A program made the translations under genes and the position numbers. 64,000 nt of DNA from Henckelia pumila (lineage: Eukaryota > Streptophyta > Magnoliopsida > Lamiales > Gesneriaceae). Under the pieces are notes generated by a model. That model made no database searches and was not told where the DNA came from. It saw only the letters and a program-made list of their open reading frames with translations. The DNA lies in the NCBI RefSeq assembly GCF_033568475.1, contig NC_133121.1:132216375-132280374 (forward strand), in the 5' to 3' direction. Shown here one piece after another: positions 11,479 to 23,900 of the stretch (positions are counted from its first letter, which is position 1; each line of letters begins with the position of its first letter).

Positions 11479-14077
11479 TGTAACACCCGGTATTTTTAAT
11501 TACATAAATCCGCCTGCATAATTAGGATATTTAATTATTTAAATTTATGATTTATGGGTTAAATAATTATGTGAATTATTTGTGCATGATTTAATTTATT
11601 TTTAAGCATTTAACCCATAATTAGTGATTTTTATGATTTTTAGTATTTTTATTATTTGATCGCGTAGACGGGACCGTGGACGGACGAGATGACAACTTTC
11701 GAGCCAAATTATTTTATGAGCCTTTTTGGAGCCTTAAAATATTATTTTGAGTTTTATTATCTCAAAATTTTAAGTATTTAATTTTATATAATTTTAGGAG
11801 TCCATTTTATTCAAAATTAGCCATAATATTGACTTTTTAGTATTTTTAAAATTTCCCTAAATTAATATTTCGAGATTTTATTTATGTTATCAGATTTTTA
11901 AATGTTTAATTAAGAGTTTAAGTTGTATATTTAATATTTAAAACTTTTTATCCTTATTTATTTAACCTATATTTTAATTAACACAAAAATTAAACCTAAT
12001 CTACCCCAAACCCCTTAGCCGATCGTTCACCCCCTTAGCCGCCTCCATTCTCCATCTTCATCTTCTTCCTCAAGCCTAGGAGGTTCCATAGCTCAAATCT
12101 TTTAAAGCTTCGAAGGTGTGTTCGCCCCGTCGTCCCGGAAACGTCCTACGTGCGTTCTAATCAACTCCTACGGTGAAAGGCATGATTTTCTTCTTGTTTT
12201 TAACATCATATCAGTATATATTATGTAGGTTAAGGTAGGCATGGAAATTCTTTTAGAAACTTTTCAGAAAATCGTTTGAAGTTTGTTGTTGGTGCATTGC
12301 CTTCGAATTTCATAGCATGTTCACGTCTTCTTCCTATCCATGCATGGTTCGGCTGATGGCTAGGTCTCCGGGGGGGTGTGGGAACGTGGTCTGGGCTCGA
12401 GTGGCTCGAGTGGTTCGAGCCAAACGAGCCCAGGTGGTCACCTTGTTCAGCAAAGGGTTCGGCCGAGTAGCAGTTAGGGTTTTGGGTTTGAGGGGCTTCG
12501 GTTCGATGTAGGGTAAGCATGGGGTTGGGACCTTGGTATGGTTCGAACCGGCAGGACCCTGGGGAGGTCCTGCCGGCGGCGCTCCGGCCGGTCGTGGCCG
12601 GAGCAGGGCGGCAGCAGGCGTTGAAGGCCTGCTGCCCAAGCTTCGGCGGCCGAGAGAGGTAAGTAGACTAGGGTTTCGGTTCTAGGGTTTCTAGTGGGTT
12701 CCGGGTCGGGTCTTGGGTCCGGGTCGGGTCTAAAATAATATGGGTTAAGTTAAGTGGGTCCGGGTCCGGGTTATTTTAGTTGGGCTCGGGTAGTTTTATT
12801 TTTAAGTTTTTAAGTTAATTAGGAATTAAATGGGCTAATTAAATTCCCAAAAATTTAATTAGTACCATTTAATTTATTTGGAGTCCATTAAATTATTTTG
12901 GGTTATTTTATTTATTTTTGGGCTTTTAATAATTTTTATTTAAATTTTTAAGTTGGCCAGAAAATTTTATGGGCTTGGGAGCCCATGAAAGTTAGTGGGC
13001 CAGTTATTGGGCTTTTGGGCCCATTGGGCCAGGGATAGTGCTATTGGGCCTAAGCTAGTGTTAATGGGCTTGAGTGTAGGGCCAGCAGTCCAGGACCATC
13101 CATGAGAAAATTTGCATGTGTCCTGAATATATATTTAATTATTTATATGCATTTAAGTTATTTTAATATTTATATGTTAGTAAGAAATTAAATTAAATAT
13201 ATATGATGGACACACATTTTATTCAAGTACATGCATTCATGAAATAATATTTTATGCATGATTTAATGTTTAAGTTGAGCAATAAAAATATTTTATGTTG
13301 GAAGTTGAAGTAGTGTGACAATTTAAGGGGGATTCGTCCCCATATGATTGAAGGGCAGTTTACTGCCAATTTAAGAGGTGATTCGTCACCGGCCACGTAC
13401 GTAGGTTTCCACGCTGATCAGTATTTAATGTATGATTTAAGGTTACACTACGGATACAACCATGCTATGTTAGAAAATAAATTGCTCAATATTGTTATGT
13501 ATTATGTTATGTATTATGTTTATTTAAGTAAGTTATGTTATGTAATTTTTAAGCATGCTCATTCATGTATATGTATGTATTAGTATTAAATTGGTTTAAA
13601 TTATTTTAAACCCTCGTTATGTTAGCATGTTGGGCCTCTAGGCTCACTACACTGGTATGGTGCAGGTGAGTACGTTGAGGATGACATTGTACCCACCGGA
13701 GGCGAGGACGTATGAGCATGCATGCAGTGACCCCGTGACCGTGATAGATGTTTGAGTCACATGCATGTTGATATTTTTGTCAGTATGATACATTTTTATT
13801 ATTTTCAGTGATTGAGGGTCTAGAATATTTATTTCATATTTTCAGTGCATGCAAACTTTTAATTACTTATGCAGTATATTTTTAATTAATGTTTGACTCA
13901 GATATTTATTATATTTTTAAGAATGCATTTTTATTTAAGTATTTAATTGTTTATTCATTTTAAATATTTTTACTCTGTGCATATATGTATGGGCATATAT
14001 GTACATATTTTATTTAGTAAGTATAAAAAAAAAAAAATTTCCGCATATTTATTTATTATAGAGTTAGGGTCGTTTCA
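11479..14077 (+). repeat. Gypsy right (3') LTR
   Basis: Same length (2,599 bp) as the left LTR. It is preceded by a purine-rich tract and followed by the second CATTA target duplication, after which the Copia integrase sequence resumes. Confidence 0.96.
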
Positions 14078-14082
14078 CATTA

Positions 14083-16750
14083 TGAACAAAGGAACTATAG
14101 GAACTAGAAAGCTGCTGATCACTGAAAACTAAATACATGGGATGCACTATAGAAAAGGATGAAGGAAAAGAAGAAGTAGCATAGCAATGAAAGTCACGCA
14201 AATGAGTGGGTTTTGTGGGAACACGATGAGGACGTGTCATATATGGTTGTCTTGTGGGACAAGTTTGTGGAAGATCCAAAGAGGATGATGGAGCAGTGGA
14301 CTGCTGTGGAAACTCTGTATCAAAGAAGGAGTCTATATCTGGAATAAGAGTGACTTGATCTTGAAAAGGAAAAGAGTTCTCATGAAATATTACATCACGA
14401 GATATATAAACCTGATTTGTTTCAATATTTAACAATTTATAAGCTTTATAGCCTGGAGGAAAACCCAAAAACACAGATTTTATAGCTCGAGGAGAAAACT
14501 TATGGCGATGAGAAGAAAGAGTAGAATCATAACATAAACACCCAAACACTCGTAAGTGATCATAAGAAGGGCTTTTAGCAAAGAGAAGTTGAAAATGACT
14601 TTTATTGGCTAGAAGTGAAGAAGGTGTTCTGTTAATGAGATAAACGGAAGTGAGTATGCAATCACTCCAATATTCCAGTGGAGTGTTAGACTGGAAAACC
14701 AAAGCTCTAGCTACATTCAAGATGTGTTGATGTTTGCGTTCAACCACAGAATTTTGTTGTGGACTCCCAACACATGAATGATAAGAAAGAATCCCTTCAT
14801 CATTGAAAAATTGAGAAAAGTTAAGCTCTGGAGCATTATCAGATCTAACAGATTTAACCTTTTGCCCAAATTGAGTATGCACCATCTTACAAAAATAAAG
14901 AATTGTGGTGACTGCATCAGACTTGGATTTAAGAAGATAAACTCATGTGAAGCGTGTATGATCATCAACAATTGTTAAGAAATACTTATAACCTTCAACA
15001 CTTAAAATCTGGAACGGTCCCCAAATGTCAATATGAATCAATTGAAAAGGAGCATCACTAAGAGAATTATTGGAAATAAAAGGTAAACGCTTTTGTTTGG
15101 ACAAATGACATGTATCACAAACCAGTGAATCATCATGTTTTATTGAAGTAGTACGCAAAGCACTGTTTACAATATCAAGTTTTGAAAAAGAAGGATGACC
15201 TAATCTATAATGCCAAAGCTCTGAAGTACTAAAGGAAACATTACAGATTGCTTGAGGAAAATCTGGAATTTGAGTGTTCAAATGTATAAGTTTCCAACTC
15301 TTCTACCCATCCCAATCATCTTGTCCTTAATAAGATCCTGAATGTGACAGAAATCATGAGAAAAGGAAACTAAGCAAGACATTTGTGTTGTCAATGAACT
15401 TACAGAAAGTAAGTTAAAGAAGAATTGTGGAACAAACAAGACATTGTCTAAAATCAGTGCAGACGTTACTCGAACTGAGCCAACATGTGTAGATGACACT
15501 ATGGAATTATTTGGTAAGGTGACACGAGAAGTTTTTGGTTGATAGGAAGAAAAGAAATTCAAAGAACAATAGATATGATGTGTTGCACCTGTATCAAGGA
15601 CCCAATCAGACGAAAGATTAGAGTTAAAGCCAACTGATAAAGAATGAATATCATTCAAGAATGAAACAAAAGGTTCTGGCTGCTGATTGCCCAATGTGTT
15701 TCCAAGCCCTGACTGAAGTTTAGAACTTAGGAATGCAATAAGTTGTCTGCATTGATCAGGATTCAGAGAATCATTCACATTACTCATGGATACACCAGGA
15801 GATCCAAATGATTGATTGACTTGCATTCTTCCATCATTCACAGAAACATCAGGAGATACATGAGCTTGATTTGCTCGCATTCGCCCATCATTTGATTGTC
15901 TCTATTTATACCTAGGATGTCCCGGAGGATAGCCATGAATCTTGAAACACTTATCAACAGTATGACCAGGATAATGACATCCAGAACACAGAGGTCTATC
16001 ACCAAAGTTTTTGTCATTAGGATATCCATTTCGACCTCCCCTGTTATTTTGAAAACTTCGCACAACAGCAATATGAGATGATTGAGCTGCCACTGACGAT
16101 AAATCCACACCATTGTCAAGCATATTTTTGTGTATAGAGCGTTGTCTTTCCTCCTGTAGTACTAATGAGAAAAGCATTGAAATCGTTGGAGTTGGTTCCG
16201 TCATTAGAATTTGAGCTCGAATTTGAGCATAAGAATCATTCAAACCCATCAAAAACAGCATAACGCACTCCTGATCTTGATAAGTCATCCACTCTTTTAT
16301 TGAACCACAATTGCAAACAGAGACCGGTTGAAAATCCTTGAGCTCATCCCACAAAATTCTCAGTTTAGTATAATATGAATTAGCATCCATAGATCCTTGC
16401 TGTAGACCATTCAATAACTTCTTAATCTGGAAAATGCGTGGAGCATTACTTTCATGAAATCGATTACGCAGATCCGTCCAGATTTCAGAAGCAGTAGTGA
16501 TAAACAATAGACTATCCGCAATGTCACGACTCACATCATTCAATATCCATGAAATTACCATACTATTACATCGAATCCATGCCCCAAACAACAAATCATC
16601 GGAATTCGGCCGTAACAATGATCCATCCACAAATACGAATTTATTTTTGGCTGTTAATGTCATAGACATAGATCGATTCCAGGAATTATAGTTATTACCT
16701 GTAAGCAAGTATGATACCAATTTCATACTAGGATGATCCCCATTCTGCAA
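14083..16750 (-). mobile_element. Copia 1 gag, protease and integrase remnants
   Basis: On the minus strand, from the right: gag (about 15902-16750) opens with the SYLLTGNNYNSWNRSM region and ends with a CCHC zinc knuckle. Protease shows WVLDTGATHHI (about 15600). Next come the GAG-pre-integrase segment (LWHYRLGHPS) and the integrase core with IHIDIWGPF. The parts lie in several frames, so the element is broken. Confidence 0.88.
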
Positions 16751-16878
16751 ATATAATGGACTACCAGTATCTTCAAGAGGCTCGTCCGATCAGATTCGGC
16801 GGAGCTTGATTATTTAGAGCTTGCTGTCCTCTCGCCATTGCAAACACGAATCAGAGTAGCATCTTAACTTGATACCAT

Positions 16879-17101
16879 ATCAGAGTTACAAAATTGAAAG
16901 AAGAAGCTAGTAATCTTCATTGAGAGATAATCGAAGAGAAAACCCAAGTTCATTACAATTGAAATAGTGAAAAATGTTTCTGTTCTATATATATAAATTG
17001 GAAACTGCCAAAACATATATATATATATACATACTTATAATAGAAACGCGAACACGACTTTTGCTATGTATTAAAAACGTGTTTCTATTATTACTTTAAT
17101 A
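16879..17101 (-). repeat. Copia 1 LTR (5' end of element)
   Basis: About 223 bp, matching 2239-2451. On the minus strand it is followed at once by TGGTATCAAG, which marks this as the 5' LTR. Confidence 0.85.
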
Positions 17102-17251
17102 TATCCTTCGTGATTCCTCAATGCTTCATTAAGACTTTTGGGTGGTATGATCAGTAAATATTGAGCCTATGTCCTCAACTGGAAAATTAAGTAGCTTTGT
17201 TTTGGTCACCCTTTAAATTATGTTAATCAATTCTTTGAATTGTTATTGGAA
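17102..17251 (+). repeat. Segmental repeat, copy 1 (right part)
   Basis: Continues the copy-1 match to the RAMP4 intron (22077-22221): CTTCGTG.TTCCTCAATG, GGGTGGTATGATCAGTAA and TAGCTTTGTTTTGGTCACC are shared. The match fades after about 17251. Confidence 0.75.
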
Positions 17252-18759
17252 TTTAATTTTCATACTCCATCATGTACTTTACAAACTGTTAAATAACAAT
17301 AAAACTAGTCGCTAGTCTCCTAGAAAAAATTAATTGGATTTATCATGAATTTTATTTTGGATCTGTCGCAATCAAAACATGTATAGGATTGAGTTTCGCT
17401 GTTCCTGGAGCCTAAGCACATGTGTGTGAAGGTTTAGTTACTATGGTGTAGTTTGTGATTGGTACTTGAAATTGGGAGGTCGATGTAGTCCGTAATATTT
17501 GAGTTAAACTATGATATTGCTTCTTTGTGTGATAAAATAAATATTATACTTCACAATCCAGAAAACTCTGATTCTGTCAGTTATCATAGATCAAGATAAT
17601 AGCGAGTTACAGCTCACATCATGTTTCTTTCCTTTTTCCTTTTTTTTTTTTTTTTTTGCATTATAAGGATTCAGAGTACCTACTTTGTGCTTGGCTAATT
17701 TGGTTCTCAGTAGCTTAAAGGTTGTTAGTTGTTGCGGCCTCTGCAAATGTAAATACATTTAACCAGTGCAAACATGTGACTAGTTAATGGAATTGTTAGG
17801 GTATGATTTTTACGTACATCAAGGGGGTATAGAAAGTGTGCAAACATATAAAAGGAATTAGGTCGATCGGTATATGAACCTTTTTCGGAAAATCATAGAT
17901 AGCGACCTGATGTTGTGCTACGTAAGAAAATATTATTCACTTTTGTGACCAACTCAGCAAGCTAACTTATTAAAGGAATAAGCTTTGATAGATGAAGTTG
18001 ATGTTGGATATTAAAGCAAGCATCCTGATGTTGATTTGCTATTTGACAAATTTTTTTCATCTTACTGATATTAAACTCATTGCCATTAATTTGGTTTGGA
18101 ATGTTGATGAAATGGTTTATTTGAGGAAAGATGTGGGGTTACTTCTTTGGCTTGCAACTTTATCTTGGCAAATGCACGAGTACAAGCATGAGGCATGACA
18201 CAGTTTTATCTGAAAGAGTAGAATGGTGTACTACTGGCGCTAACTGTGTACGTACTTGTTGCATCTAAGCAAGCCTCAAGGGAGTTCCACTGGGGTTTTT
18301 TCATTGTTTACATCTACAGTGAAAAAAATTAAGGTAGATGAATCCAAATAGAGCCTCTAAGGTAAATTTCGCAAATATTTCCTGGATATAATTTCCTAAC
18401 CAAAGTTGATTACGAACTCATTTAACAAACGCAACCATCGAAAAAAATTGCTTTGTTTTAACTCATGAGCTACTTTGTTTCTGTCCTATACTACCTTTTT
18501 CATCCTTTCTTTGGTGTGTATACTACATGTCTACATTCAGTTAGATTAATTATGGCTCCTCATGCATGTGATGTTGTTGTCATAATTTTATTTGGAGATG
18601 CTTGTGCGTCGCGACAAAACTTGATCAACTTGCCTTTCTGCTTACAGAATATGTGGATGCTTGCTCACATTGATTGTAATAATCTTGTTTCTTACAGTTG
18701 ATATGCTGATGAAAAGGTCGCCAACTCACCGAGGCTACATGAAAAACATCCTATGAGCG
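17252..18759. other. Intergenic DNA, no gene recognised
   Basis: No domain-bearing frame, tRNA or rRNA was seen. A T(18)-type run lies near 17640. The open frame at 17992-18198 has no recognisable features. Transcribed non-coding sequence or an old UTR cannot be excluded. Confidence 0.45.
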
Positions 18760-18993
18760 TTACTGTAATGACTTGATACTTCCGGAGTGTGGAGCAGGTG
18801 AACTCTTGGCCAGAAGTCAGGAGTTCGATTTTTCTTGCCAACACTTTTTTGGGCTAGCTTGTCACACAGGGTTTGCCCAATGTGGTTTACCTGACTAACG
18901 TAGTTTGCAGGCTATTGCGTTAGTCCGAAGGTTTATCCAGAGCGCACCTCAAAGTAGCGGCTGCGGGTTCCCACGTCACAGAAAAAAAAAAAG
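18760..18993 (+). mobile_element. tRNA-derived SINE
   Basis: A tRNA-like head with a B-box-like GGAGTTCGATTT (about 18827-18838) is followed by a body containing TGTGGTTTACCTG, TTTGCAGGCTATTGCG, GCGCACC and GTAGCGGCTGCGGG, and then by an A-rich tail (about 18979-18991). This combination is the common body of a plant SINE group I recall from asterids. The head is diverged, and I could not define target duplications. Confidence 0.65.
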
Positions 18994-20150
18994 TTAATTT
19001 GTGTGTAGGTACTCGAATTTATTTATTCCAATCCATGTGTGGATCATGTTTTCAGTGCAAATTGTACAATATGCTGAATTTTTTTTATCCCATGATATGG
19101 GTTCTTCAGATCCTGCATGGTCGTGATACGCATTCTTAGGATTGTGCATTGAATTCAACATAAAAAGGGGAAGAAATAAAATGATATTATGCTACATAGA
19201 GAAAACTTGTTTCGGTATACTCGAAACCACAAAACCTATCGTTTTACTATTTAATTGACCACAACTATAATGCAGTGATTGGAACTATTATTATATGCTC
19301 GAGGCCTCTTACTTCTAAAGCCATCGTATTTGAAATCTAGGTTCACGGTGCTGTTGTGACTTGTGAGATTGTATAAAATTTACGAAGTAATATTTTTTAT
19401 TTTTATTTTTTAAAAAATAAGTCAAATAAATGAAGAAAACATTATTTCATATTATCCAAAGTATTAAAAGTGAAATTTTTATAGGCCTGCGGAGATTCCT
19501 AATCGCATCGCGTGTTGCGGCTCCATATGGAATTAATTAAATATTACGCATTCAAAAATTTTAAATACCAACTCAAAATCGATCTTTTAAAATTATTTTC
19601 TGAAGAAAGCAAACCAAAACGTGGGCCGATATATATTAAAGAAGTGAATATTTTATTTTATTTTTTTTTTTGGACATCGGTGAATAATTTATTAAACAGT
19701 AATCTTTTTAGCTGAATATATACCTTTTGGCTCCACAAATCTAACACGAAAATAGAAAAATGTTAACCACTTTTATTACCCATTTTAACTCCAAATACTG
19801 TACGTGAGATGTTCACAAAAATATTTAATATAAAAAAAATTGAATAGTTAGATGCTTCTACAAATTAGAATTTCAACTTTCAAGAATCACTAATAAATAA
19901 TTGAAAAATCATTTCATTGTAATGTCTTAGAAATAATAATTTGATGAAATAAAAGTAAGAGATTCCTCCCAAATCATGAAATTAATGCTTGCAAACTCTA
20001 AAAATAAGTAATTATAGAGATTTTTTAAACAAATTTTATTATATGCTTCTCATTGAGATTTGTGTATTTGGTTGTGGTTTAAAATAATAATAATAATAAT
20101 GTAATAAATATAAATTAAAAAATGTGGTTGTATAACAAATATGGGTTGCC
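18994..20150. other. Intergenic DNA upstream of RAMP4, no gene seen
   Basis: A/T-rich with no recognisable coding frame. The part nearest 20150 should contain the RAMP4 promoter, but I could not identify a convincing TATA box or a CCAAT/CACG stress element there. Confidence 0.45.
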
Positions 20151-20288
20151 CTTCCTGAACGCACAAATCTCCTCCTAAAACAATCGACAGAAGTAAAAAA
20201 GCCCCAAAGAAATTTATCCGCTAAAGAAGATCGAAACTCTCTTACCAGACGGTTCCAATTGCCACGGCAATTTTTGCTCCATTCAACC

Positions 20289-23200
20289 ATGGTAAATTCT
20301 CTCATTTTGATTCTTGTTTTCTTTCCGCAGCTGATGTTTCGATTTCTTTTTTTCCTTTTTACCCCCTTTATTTTACTGGTCGATAGCACGGGGATTGATT
20401 ATTTCACGACACTGCATCATTATATGTGTTTTAATTGGCCGTCTCGTTATGTGATTGTGGGAATTTTAAGTATATAAATGTGGATCCAAAATTCATTGGA
20501 AAAAAAAATATTGGCCCTGGGGTTGGATGAATTTTAGCTGATTGCCTGATCCATTGTGATGGGGTAATGCCTGAGGTTTTACATTAGTCGATTTTTTAAA
20601 TTTTATTTGAACTAGATGTCAAATGCAAAATTTTGTTGTGAGATATTTGATGCCATTACGTTTCGAGTAATTGAGTATGAGACAAACTAATACTACTTAG
20701 TTAAACCTGGTAAACCAGTAAATTACCAATCTGGTAAACCAGTAAAATACCAATCACCAATTGGGGCCATACTTCTTATATAACTGACAAAAGTGACCGA
20801 ATTAAAAATTCAATTTTTTTCTTTTTTTCTTTTCTTCCCCCACCTTTTAATCGTTTCTTTCTGTTCCCCATCTTATCGAACCTACTGTTGTTTTAGAATG
20901 AATTACATGTAGTCCTTGGGTTTAAATTTCTAAAAGATTCCACATTTTTAGCTACATATTTGAATTTTTGTTTTAATATTTGGTGAAATGATTAAAAGCT
21001 TAGTGCTTTTTTGAAAATGTTGCTATTATTATTATTTACCTTATGTTTTATTTTCTCTTGACTTTACAATTATATTTTAAAGTTACGCGTTTGTCTTTGT
21101 CTAACTTAAATATTTTATATTAGATTGTTTGGTTTTTGTGTGTGCGGCAAAACTGATGCATTTTGTTGAATTTCAACATATATTATTTTTCAAACCAAAT
21201 GAATCAAATGGTATAAACTGATCCAATACGGTACAAAACCGTACCAGACTTAACCAAACTAATGGTTTGTATTTTAGATTTAGACATTTGTAAAATAAAA
21301 AACCAAACCAGATTTGGATAATAAAACTGAACCAACAGGTGAACATCCCTAACTTCAAGTGTAAAAGTATGTCCCTTCTTCACTCTAAGACCAGCTCACC
21401 AGCTGTTTCCTTAGAGTGGATGGAGCGCCGTATTTCTTCCCTCCCCCTTTGTCCACAATAAACCTCCGATCATCTTATTTTCCAAACACTTTCTCTGATA
21501 TTTTCCCTTGGTTTGTGGGCCTTTTTTAGTCTTGTTATCCCTTTTGGGCTGCTTTCTGATGCTTTGATTGGTAGGGCCTCATCCAATTTCATAACTCCAA
21601 ATTCCATTGGATCCAATTTGATTGTGACTTATGTTTCACTTCCCATGTCTACGACAATAACCTTACCCTCAGCTCTTGAGAATTGACACAAGCTAAGGCA
21701 CAACCGTTCATCGAAGAGCACCCTTAATTTCGAAGGCCTGACCGTGGTGAATCTTCAGTACCTGTATTACTATTTCTCAGTTATCATACCAATGGGTAAT
21801 CATATACTTGGAATTACAGCTAAAACATAACGTCTTCTCTCTTTTTTCTTGGATTTCTGTTGGCATCCTTCTTTTAAATGGAGTTTTCAGTTTTTTCTCC
21901 ATTTCTTAGCCGTTATTAATTGTTTATTAGTTGTTACAGCTTTGATTGGTAGACCACCGATGTGTTAATTAACCATAGGCACTTCCAGGATGAGACAGCT
22001 GCAGTTCTCAGCTGCACTCCTTCCCTCCGTGACACACCATCCTCATGTAGTGTTGGTTCTTTCTTCAAATAATCGAGCCTTCGTGGTTCCTCAATGCTTC
22101 ATTAAGACTTTTTGGGTGGTATGATCAGTAATTTAGCCTATGCCCTCAACTGGAAAATTCAGTAGCTTTGTTTTGGTCACCCTGAAAATTATGTTAATCA
22201 ATTCTTTGAATTCTTATTGGAAGTATCAGACTTTACCTGTCATCTTTGATCCATCCTAGTTGTTTGTCATTAAAGAGGAGCCAAATTGCTCAATTTATTG
22301 ATCTATGAATCTCCCAGCTGCTTGGGGAACAATTCCATTTTATTCTTAATGCCTGATACTTCTTCCCAGCTGCAAGGATAACAATTCCAATCCTTCCTTA
22401 ATGCCTGATACTTTTCCCTTACCACATGGAAGGCCACCACCCGCTGAACAAATGATTCTGAAACCAGGTGAAGAGAGAAAATTTTCTATTCTGTTTATTC
22501 AGTTGTTAATGACTTGATGCCATTGATTTTGGGATGGTCTAGCTTAAGCACCTGGTAACCACGTGAAGACTGGGGTTCCTCATCCATTCATGCATGGGCC
22601 TGTTTCTCTCATGGGAGGAAAAGAACACTTCTCCAACATGTCCTTCATTTCATCAGTTCGTAAAATTGATGGGTGGTCTGGCCAAACCCCCAATCTACTG
22701 TTGACATATGTTGCTTTAATAGTTAATGTAGCTAGTGAATTGTGCCTCTGATGTGATGTTGCATGAAGTTCAGCTCCACTTGTCTATTTGCCTCTGATAT
22801 CTCTTTGTTTTGCATCTCGCCGGTAAATTAACTCTATATTTTTAGTTTGATTCTCTTCAAGAGCGCAAATGGTAGAATGTCTTTCATGAGATTTGATTCT
22901 ATAATGATGCATGGTTCTAGTCTGTCCAAACTTATAATTTACGGGATAAAAAATAGATTGCTATATTTTGGGTATCCAAGGCAAATTTATACGTATACAC
23001 ATGCATATGTTACTCTTCAGATGAATTAGTTACATGAGAAAATGCTAAAAAATAATTGATGATGCAAGGTTTTGTTTTTTGTCAACTGTATAGCAAATTT
23101 GTATGGCCTCACGTTAGCTGCTTCCATTGCTGTTTTGGAACATTTGGGGATATGTTGTGTCCACGAGTAAAAGTAGTTTAATTTGTGGATTCTCATAAAT

Positions 23201-23900
23201 TTTAGGGTGGTATAATCACAACTTGCAAATTTGGATCGCCCTCTTTGTTACCTTACAATGTTTTATTTTGCCTTCATCTTTAGACAACCTCAAGGCGTGT
23301 GGCCGATAGGAAGGTATCGAAATTTGAGAAGAACATAAAGAAGAGAGGTGTAACTGGTGAAACAACTAAAAAGAAAGGCAGTTCTTATCCTGTAGGCCCT
23401 ATGGTGCTTGGGTTCATCATATTTGTTGTTGTTGGATCATGTAAGTAGCTATCTTTTCCTACACATATGTACCATTTCCTGTCATATGAGTAGAGAAGAC
23501 GCTTTCAGCTTCACTTATGTACCATACTTTTAACTACCTTAATGTCATGCATCCATGTAACGTTGATTTGTTGCAAAATTATTTGCAATAACCTTTTTAT
23601 CTTTTAAAATGCAACTCATTTACCAGTTTGTGTGCCATATCCCGAGGATGTGAATATTTTGATACCCCCAATCCCTGTCATTTTAATGTGTGTTGTATAA
23701 GTCTATGAATCAGGTGCCATGACTTTAAGTCGTGATGTTCAGCGAGCGAAGGTGCATGGCTCCTGATCCTTGCATGACTCCTGACAGCTTTCTAATGTTA
23801 ATCTGCTTCGATTGCCGTCAACTGATTGCTCTATCTATTTGCTATTTTTGCAGCCTTGTTTCAGATTATCCGAATGGCAACAAGTGGAGGCATGGCGTGA
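20289..23900 (+). CDS. RAMP4: RAMP4/SERP ER translocon-associated protein
   Basis: RAMP4 (SERP1/2 in animals, Ysy6p in yeast) is a small tail-anchored ER protein that binds the Sec61 channel and stabilises nascent membrane proteins, especially under stress. The coding exons are 20289-20291 (the ATG only), 23284-23440 and 23854-23900, with GT..AG introns, encoding 68 residues, the usual plant length. Visible are the conserved TTSRRVADRKVSKFEKNI start, the KKRG and ETTKKKG basic segment, YPVGP, one hydrophobic anchor (about residues 40-58) and the FQIIR.ATSGGMA tail. Intron 1 is about 3 kb and separates the start codon from the rest; it contains copy 2 of the segmental repeat. The SEC61 gamma gene lies 1.3 kb downstream on the same strand. 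Confidence in family and exons is high; the UTR ends are not determined. Confidence 0.95.
20577..22221 (+). repeat. Segmental repeat, copy 2 (in RAMP4 intron 1)
   Basis: Counterpart of 1127-2238 plus 17102-17251. It is the more complete copy and shows what the copy-1 locus looked like before the Copia insertion: AATAATCGAGCCTTCGTGG here, interrupted in copy 1 after AATAATCGATCC. Confidence 0.75.
22312..22415 (+). repeat. 52-bp tandem duplication in RAMP4 intron 1
   Basis: Two units starting TCCCAGCTGC (22312 and 22364), each ending CTTAATGCCTGATACTT. They are imperfect copies of each other, so the duplication is not recent. Confidence 0.75.

Larger units (their letters stand above)
4026..14077 (+). 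mobile_element. Ty3/gypsy chromovirus (Tekay/Del-like), looks whole
   Basis: A 10,052-bp element sits inside the Copia. It has two 2,599-bp LTRs starting TGTAACACCCGG and ending GGTCGTTTCA, a 5-bp target duplication CATTA (4021-4025 and 14078-14082), a TGGTATCAGAGC primer binding site two bases inside the left LTR, and a purine tract (AAGGGGGGGAGAAT type) next to the right LTR. Inside are gag (6811-7872) and pol (8092-11433) with protease, RT, RNase H, integrase and a C-terminal chromodomain-like segment. Long LTRs plus a chromodomain point to the Tekay/Del lineage. The LTRs are equal in length and I noticed one substitution between them, so insertion is very recent (tens of thousands of years at a typical plant rate). 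It looks structurally whole. Confidence 0.96.
2239..17101 (-). mobile_element. Ty1/copia retrotransposon, broken, with a nested Gypsy
   Basis: This is a degenerate Copia element on the minus strand: LTRs at both ends, then (from right to left) gag, protease, integrase, reverse transcriptase and RNase H. After removing the nested Gypsy the Copia itself is about 4.8 kb. A TGGTATCA primer-binding-like site lies just inside the right LTR, matching the usual initiator-methionine tRNA type. At least the four bases ATCC repeat at the two flanks, consistent with a 4-5 bp target duplication. The two LTRs differ at about 4 % of positions plus a few small indels, which suggests an insertion a few million years old if a typical plant rate is assumed. 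It carries about five breaks, besides the Gypsy insertion, and is a fossil. Confidence 0.93.

Noticed and set aside
17992-18198. 68-codon frame in the spacer between the Copia and the SINE
   Set aside because: Not recognisable, with no splice or promoter support. Left as intergenic.
18760-18993. Possible tRNA gene because of the B-box-like GGAGTTCGATTT
   Set aside because: No cloverleaf, acceptor stem or intact A box. The downstream body and A-tail mark it as a SINE.
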